Origin: Anaerolineaceae bacterium
Lineage (GTDB): Bacteria; Chloroflexota; Anaerolineae; Anaerolineales; Anaerolineaceae
Assembly: GCA_021107195.1 (NCBI GenBank)
Contig: JAIOTF010000351.1
Coordinates: forward strand, 1 to 16,795
Reading direction: 5' to 3'
Length of the DNA stretch: 16,795 nt
Below the pieces are notes generated by a model. It worked only from the letters and a program-made list of their open reading frames with translations. It searched no databases and was not told the DNA's origin. Every line of letters starts with the position of its first letter. Within the stretch, counting starts at the first letter, position 1. Shown here piece after piece: positions 14,133 to 16,795 of this stretch. The position numbers and the translations under genes were made by a program.

Positions 14133-14523
14133 TGGTTAACTCTCCTGCAATACTTGAAGTTGCGATGTACCCTATTGTAGCCGAAAATAATGGAAAAGTA
14201 CGTATACAGGAAATAAATAACACGTTAACTTAGGCAGGCAGGAGATATTGTCTTTTGTGCCCGCCGTGAAACACGGGCTGGTCAAAAATGCAGCCGATTG
14301 GCCCTGATCCAGCTTCCATCATTTCGCCAAATCGGAATACTACGAAATGGGTTAGGGCGTATCCGATGATACGCTGGTATATGGTGAATAGTCCATCTGG
14401 TGCGGTCGGAAACGCTGCGCGGCAACCACACACTACAAACGAACTTGCCTCCCGATACACAAAACACCTCCCGCAGGCTTTCAACCCTACGGGAGGTGTT
14501 GATTCAAAATCTTCAAATATTCA
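14133..14523. other. Gene-free gap between galE and the duplicated membrane protein
   Basis: This 391-base stretch holds the galE ribosome binding site and possible -10, a short perfect stem GCGTATC/GATACGC (14357-14363 and 14368-14374), and the terminator at 14463-14500. Open frames cross it on both strands (minus 14230-14484, and plus from 14288), but none has a ribosome binding site or a recognisable motif, and the plus one runs antisense through the next gene. I call no gene here. Confidence 0.55.
14463..14500 (-). terminator. Terminator of the NapH-like/duplicated protein operon
   Basis: AACACCTCCCG (14463-14473) pairs with CGGGAGGTGTT (14490-14500); after one C-A mismatch AGG pairs with CCT. 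On the minus strand four Ts end the stem, so it fits as the terminator for the gene ending at 14524. The core matches that of the hairpin at 4948-4981, including the mismatch. Confidence 0.72.
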
Positions 14524-15285
14524 CTATTCGCCGGTGATCTCTGCTTCCAGAGCACCCTTGACTGTCGAAAACGGCAGGCCGTTCTCCAGGCAGAAGTTCT
14601 TGACTGTCAGAATGTGGTTGGGCATTTCCATCCCCAGGATCTCAACAATCCGTTCTTCCGGCACACCCGCGTCCAGCACCTGTTTGAAAGTCGTATTACC
14701 GTTGACCGATTCGGCTGAACCTGATTCGGTGTGCTCCTCTTCGGCTTCAGCCTGCACTGCTTCCACAGCCTCTGCATTTTCCGGCGCTGTCACCTGCAAA
14801 GTGTACTGGTCCAGAAAAGCCAGTGTCTCATCATCCAGATTGCCGCGAGCCTTGAGTATCTCCGCTGCTGCTTCGGGCAGGTATTCAGGTTCTGTCAATG
14901 GAAAAGGAAGGCCTTTGTAAAGCGCCACGAACAACTTCACTGAGCCATTCCCGATTTCCTGATCTTCACTAAGCTGATCCCCGTATAAGGATTCCAGGTC
15001 GCCTGTACGGAAAACCGTCATATCTATATCTTCCGGCAAACCAAAGGCTAAGCGCAGTTCGTCGAGCGGGATCTCAAAAAATTTACTCACTTCTGTGAAA
15101 GTGTAGGAGCCGCGAATGTCCTCGGGGTTATACTCCCCGTACTCCCCGGCGGCATCGCCTTTTTCAAGTCTGGTCGGCGTGCGGGTATTTTCGGTATTCC
15201 ACAAGCCCAGGGCCGTTGCCAGGGCAATCCCGCCAAAGAGGACTACCAGGACTACAATCGTCATAATACGTGCGTTCATCTTCAT
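14524..15285 (-). CDS. Membrane-anchored protein with an internal duplication, partner of NapH-like protein
   Basis: Protein of 253 residues, function unknown. One N-terminal membrane helix (about 8-28) probably anchors it with the rest outside the cytoplasm. Two related modules follow. Module 1 (57-128) has IRGSYTFTEVSKFFEIPLDELRLAFGL followed by VKLFVALYKGLPF. Module 2 (194-239) has VNGNTTFKQVLDAGVPEERIVEILGM followed by VKNFCLENGLPF. Both share the pattern xGxxTFxxV, then a Pro-led helix ending in G[LM], then VKxF...GLPF. An acidic Ala/Glu-rich linker (about 166-192) separates them. From memory, similar modules occur next to 4Fe-4S NapH-like proteins in other bacteria, which fits the gene upstream. 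The stop of that gene and this ATG are one base apart, with AGGAG inside the upstream gene's end, so the pair is translationally coupled. A role in the electron-transfer complex is inference. Confidence 0.82.
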   Translation of the reverse strand: MKMNARIMTIVVLVVLFGGIALATALGLWNTENTRTPTRLEKGDAAGEYGEYNPEDIRGSYTFTEVSKFFEIPLDELRLAFGLPEDIDMTVFRTGDLESLYGDQLSEDQEIGNGSVKLFVALYKGLPFPLTEPEYLPEAAAEILKARGNLDDETLAFLDQYTLQVTAPENAEAVEAVQAEAEEEHTESGSAESVNGNTTFKQVLDAGVPEERIVEILGMEMPNHILTVKNFCLENGLPFSTVKGALEAEITGE

Positions 15286-15286
15286 C

Positions 15287-16117
15287 TTATTTTTCTCCTA
15301 TTGAGAGAACCACGGTATCTGCCACCGGGCAAACCGCTTCCGAAGTACATTCCAGGCAACTGATGCACTGATGATCGCGGACAACCTTCTTCTGGCTGAC
15401 CTGAATATTCATCGGGCAGTCTTCGCTGCATAAGTTACAGGAAATACAGCTCGATTCTTTGCGCCGGATTTTGAACACGCGGAACAGGTTGGTTACACCC
15501 AACAATGCTCCGTAAGGACAGGCGTACTTGCACCACGGTCGTTCAACGACCAGTGAACCCAGCAGGGTCACGCCCAGCACGATCATACCGGTCACGGCTA
15601 CTTCGCCGGTCCAGAAATGGAACAACGCGTAATAGGGGTCAAGGTTCGAGAAGATCAAGGTGCCGCTGATGGCGGTCATGTAGATCACCCAGCCCAGCAC
15701 CAGATAACGCAGGTAGCGCAGCACCCGATCGATTTTTTGGGGGATGAAATGATTATAACGCTTGCGGAAGATCTTCTTGCCCAGCTTGCCAAACCACTCC
15801 TGCACGGTGCCCAGAGGACAGACCCAGCCGCAAAAGACCGGCCCAAACAGGATCGCCAGCAGCAAGACCAGCCCCGCCAGCACCACAGATGATTCGTGAA
15901 TTTTCTGCACGAAGGTGCCTGTTGTCACAAGCTGATACAAGGTGACCACGCCACCAAACGGGCAAATGGCATGTAATGAAGCCGATGATAAAAAGGCAAT
16001 GCCCCGGCCTTCTTCCGCCAGGCTGTGATTGACCGCGATCAAGGCGATCAAGCCGAAAAAGAATATCTGCACTGCGCTGCGTATCCACAGCTTTTTGGAT
16101 GTTTTTTTCTTTTGCAC
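15287..16117 (-). CDS. NapH-like polyferredoxin membrane protein (4Fe-4S)
   Basis: Membrane electron-transfer protein of the NapH/NosR/YccM type, 276 residues from the GTG at 16117. A helix at about 14-31 is followed by HAICPFGG (49-56). The family's two membrane CxxxCP motifs are FCGWVCPLG (95-103, C96/C100) and CKYACPYGA (196-204, C196/C200). More helices lie near 75-95, 135-155 and 173-190. The C-terminus carries two 4Fe-4S sites: C224-x2-C227-x2-C230-x3-C234-P, and C251-x2-C254-x2-C257-x5-C263-P; the x5 spacing in the second is longer than the classical x3. It probably moves electrons between quinols and an unknown partner. It is not diagnostic of nitrate reduction, and no nap or nos genes are in view. 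The GTG start is chosen from the adjacent AGGAGGA site; a TTG at 16150 would add 11 residues. Confidence 0.88.
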   Translation of the reverse strand: MQKKKTSKKLWIRSAVQIFFFGLIALIAVNHSLAEEGRGIAFLSSASLHAICPFGGVVTLYQLVTTGTFVQKIHESSVVLAGLVLLLAILFGPVFCGWVCPLGTVQEWFGKLGKKIFRKRYNHFIPQKIDRVLRYLRYLVLGWVIYMTAISGTLIFSNLDPYYALFHFWTGEVAVTGMIVLGVTLLGSLVVERPWCKYACPYGALLGVTNLFRVFKIRRKESSCISCNLCSEDCPMNIQVSQKKVVRDHQCISCLECTSEAVCPVADTVVLSIGEK

Positions 16118-16499
16118 GATTCCTCCTGAAATGAAAACAATTCTGGTCAAACAATTTATGGTGAACAGATAATACCGGCCAGATATGAAGGGGTTGTGAA
16201 GTTCTGAAGAAGAACGCGTGGGATTTCAGGGCAGACATCCCCATTCAGTCGTCACAACAACCAGCGCCGCCGCTTTACGTACGTCCGCCAACAGCAAGTA
16301 TAGGACACCATACCGGCACCTTATCAGGAGAACTATCCAATATCAAGCCGGGTGCTTCCGCCTGTCGGATGCGGAACAGTGGAATCGAGACCAACTACAT
16401 CTTGCATTTATCCATTGCAGAATGCCCGCGAATTACTCAGCTCAGGTAATTTATGATATGTTTAATGACACATACTTCTTCTGCTCAGGGCTTGTAACA
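16118..16499. other. Divergent gap between the NapH-like and GT87-type genes
   Basis: This 382-base gap contains the NapH-like ribosome binding site and, on the minus strand, TATTAT at 16169-16174 as a possible -10 without a matching -35. On the plus strand TATGAT at 16452-16457 may serve the gene starting at 16500. From about 16200 to 16430 I see no gene, repeat or hairpin of note. Confidence 0.5.
16121..16127 (-). promoter_or_regulatory. Ribosome binding site deciding the NapH-like gene start
   Basis: AGGAGGA on the minus strand lies three bases before the GTG at 16117 (four from the AGGAGG core). The spacing is short, but the sequence is near-perfect, and the alternative TTG at 16150 has no such site. 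Confidence 0.7.
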
Positions 16500-16795
16500 A
16501 TGCCAAAAAATAAGCAAAAACTTCTTAAATTAGCTGCTGTCATTTTACTCCTCACACCCTACCTGATCTACATCGGACTCGCTATCCACACCAACCGCGG
16601 GCCAGTGGATTATGAAACCTTCATGAATATTGGCAGCCGCCTGCTTTCTGGAGGCGAAGTGTATGGGGAAAACAGTTACTATCCCATGCCCTATGTAATG
16701 GTGTTTGCCGTGTTCAGTTGGCTGCCGCGCCCGATCAGCATGGCGCTCTGCCTGCTTGTTCCAGTCATTACCGCCTTGCTCATCACAAAAGCCAA
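16500..16795 (+). CDS. GT87/DUF2029-type membrane glycosyltransferase, N-terminal part (cut by window)
   Basis: The frame from the ATG at 16500 stays open to the window edge, giving 98 full codons. It begins MPKNKQKLLKLAAVILLL, a basic start and a first membrane helix. Next come the motif DYETFMNIGSRLLSGGEVY, then YYPMPYVMVFAVFSWLP and a further helix. This fits the GT87/DUF2029 polyprenyl-linked sugar transferase pattern, D..xF...A..LL.G...Y...YPP.....F.P...LP, which uses an acidic residue in the first outside loop. CAGGG lies nine bases before the ATG. An in-frame ATG at 16458 (AGGT eleven bases upstream) would add 14 residues, but it overlaps the candidate -10 TATGAT. The full family assignment needs the missing C-terminus. 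Confidence 0.72.
   Translation, partial: MPKNKQKLLKLAAVILLLTPYLIYIGLAIHTNRGPVDYETFMNIGSRLLSGGEVYGENSYYPMPYVMVFAVFSWLPRPISMALCLLVPVITALLITKA

Noticed and set aside
14230..14484. Minus-strand open frame of 84 residues upstream of galE, and the plus frame from 14288
   Set aside because: Neither has a ribosome binding site or a recognised motif. The plus frame runs antisense through the better supported duplicated membrane protein.
1..16795. CRISPR array, tRNA or rRNA, phage or defence genes
   Set aside because: I looked for regular direct repeats, cloverleaf-like segments and typical mobile or defence motifs and saw none apart from the small intergenic repeat.

Overview
This window most likely comes from a member of the Chloroflexota, probably class Anaerolineae. 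The assignment is inferred from protein style: the substrate-binding lipoprotein carries the Val/Glu/Thr-rich linker ending in TATP that is typical of these bacteria, and the window holds a DUF6391 protein, a cytidylate-kinase-like protein and a GT87-type membrane protein. It reads as chromosomal. I see no rRNA, tRNA, CRISPR array, integrase, transposase or phage gene.

Layout. (1) 1-4904, plus strand: a BMP-family (PnrA/Nup-type) ABC importer in the order permease (cut by the left edge), permease, lipoprotein, ATPase. Two consecutive hairpins separate the lipoprotein gene from the ATPase gene, and a terminator-like hairpin follows the operon. (2) 4905-5339: a gene-free gap containing a palindrome-rich, MITE-like repeat of about 194 bp with TGTYATTGCGAG ends. 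(3) 5340-6944, minus strand: DUF6391 membrane protein, then holA (DNA polymerase III delta). (4) 7142-9591, plus strand: histidine phosphatase, then adenine deaminase. (5) 9892-10512: a small zinc-ribbon protein with four copies of a FPYxGxGxxW repeat, which matches no family I recognise. (6) 10666-11670, minus strand: a lipoprotein with two DUF4352 domains. (7) 11869-13035, plus strand: cytidylate-kinase-like protein and an ACT-domain protein. (8) 13104-14132, minus strand: galE. (9) 14524-16117, minus strand: a NapH-like polyferredoxin and a membrane-anchored protein with an internal duplication. (10) 16500 to the right edge: the first 98 codons of a GT87/DUF2029-type membrane protein.

How it fits together. 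The importer and adenine deaminase would make a purine salvage theme (import, then adenine to hypoxanthine plus ammonia), but they are not in one operon and the transported substrate cannot be read from sequence. The NapH-like protein and its partner look like a membrane electron-transfer pair. The other genes are ordinary housekeeping functions or uncharacterised single genes.

The least explained parts are the FPYxGxGxxW repeat protein, the duplicated partner of the NapH-like protein, the MITE-like repeat, a perfect 12-bp inverted repeat inside the kinase-like gene, and two promoters that share 17 identical bases around their -10 elements. I did not find a clear new multi-gene system such as a defence island or biosynthetic cluster.
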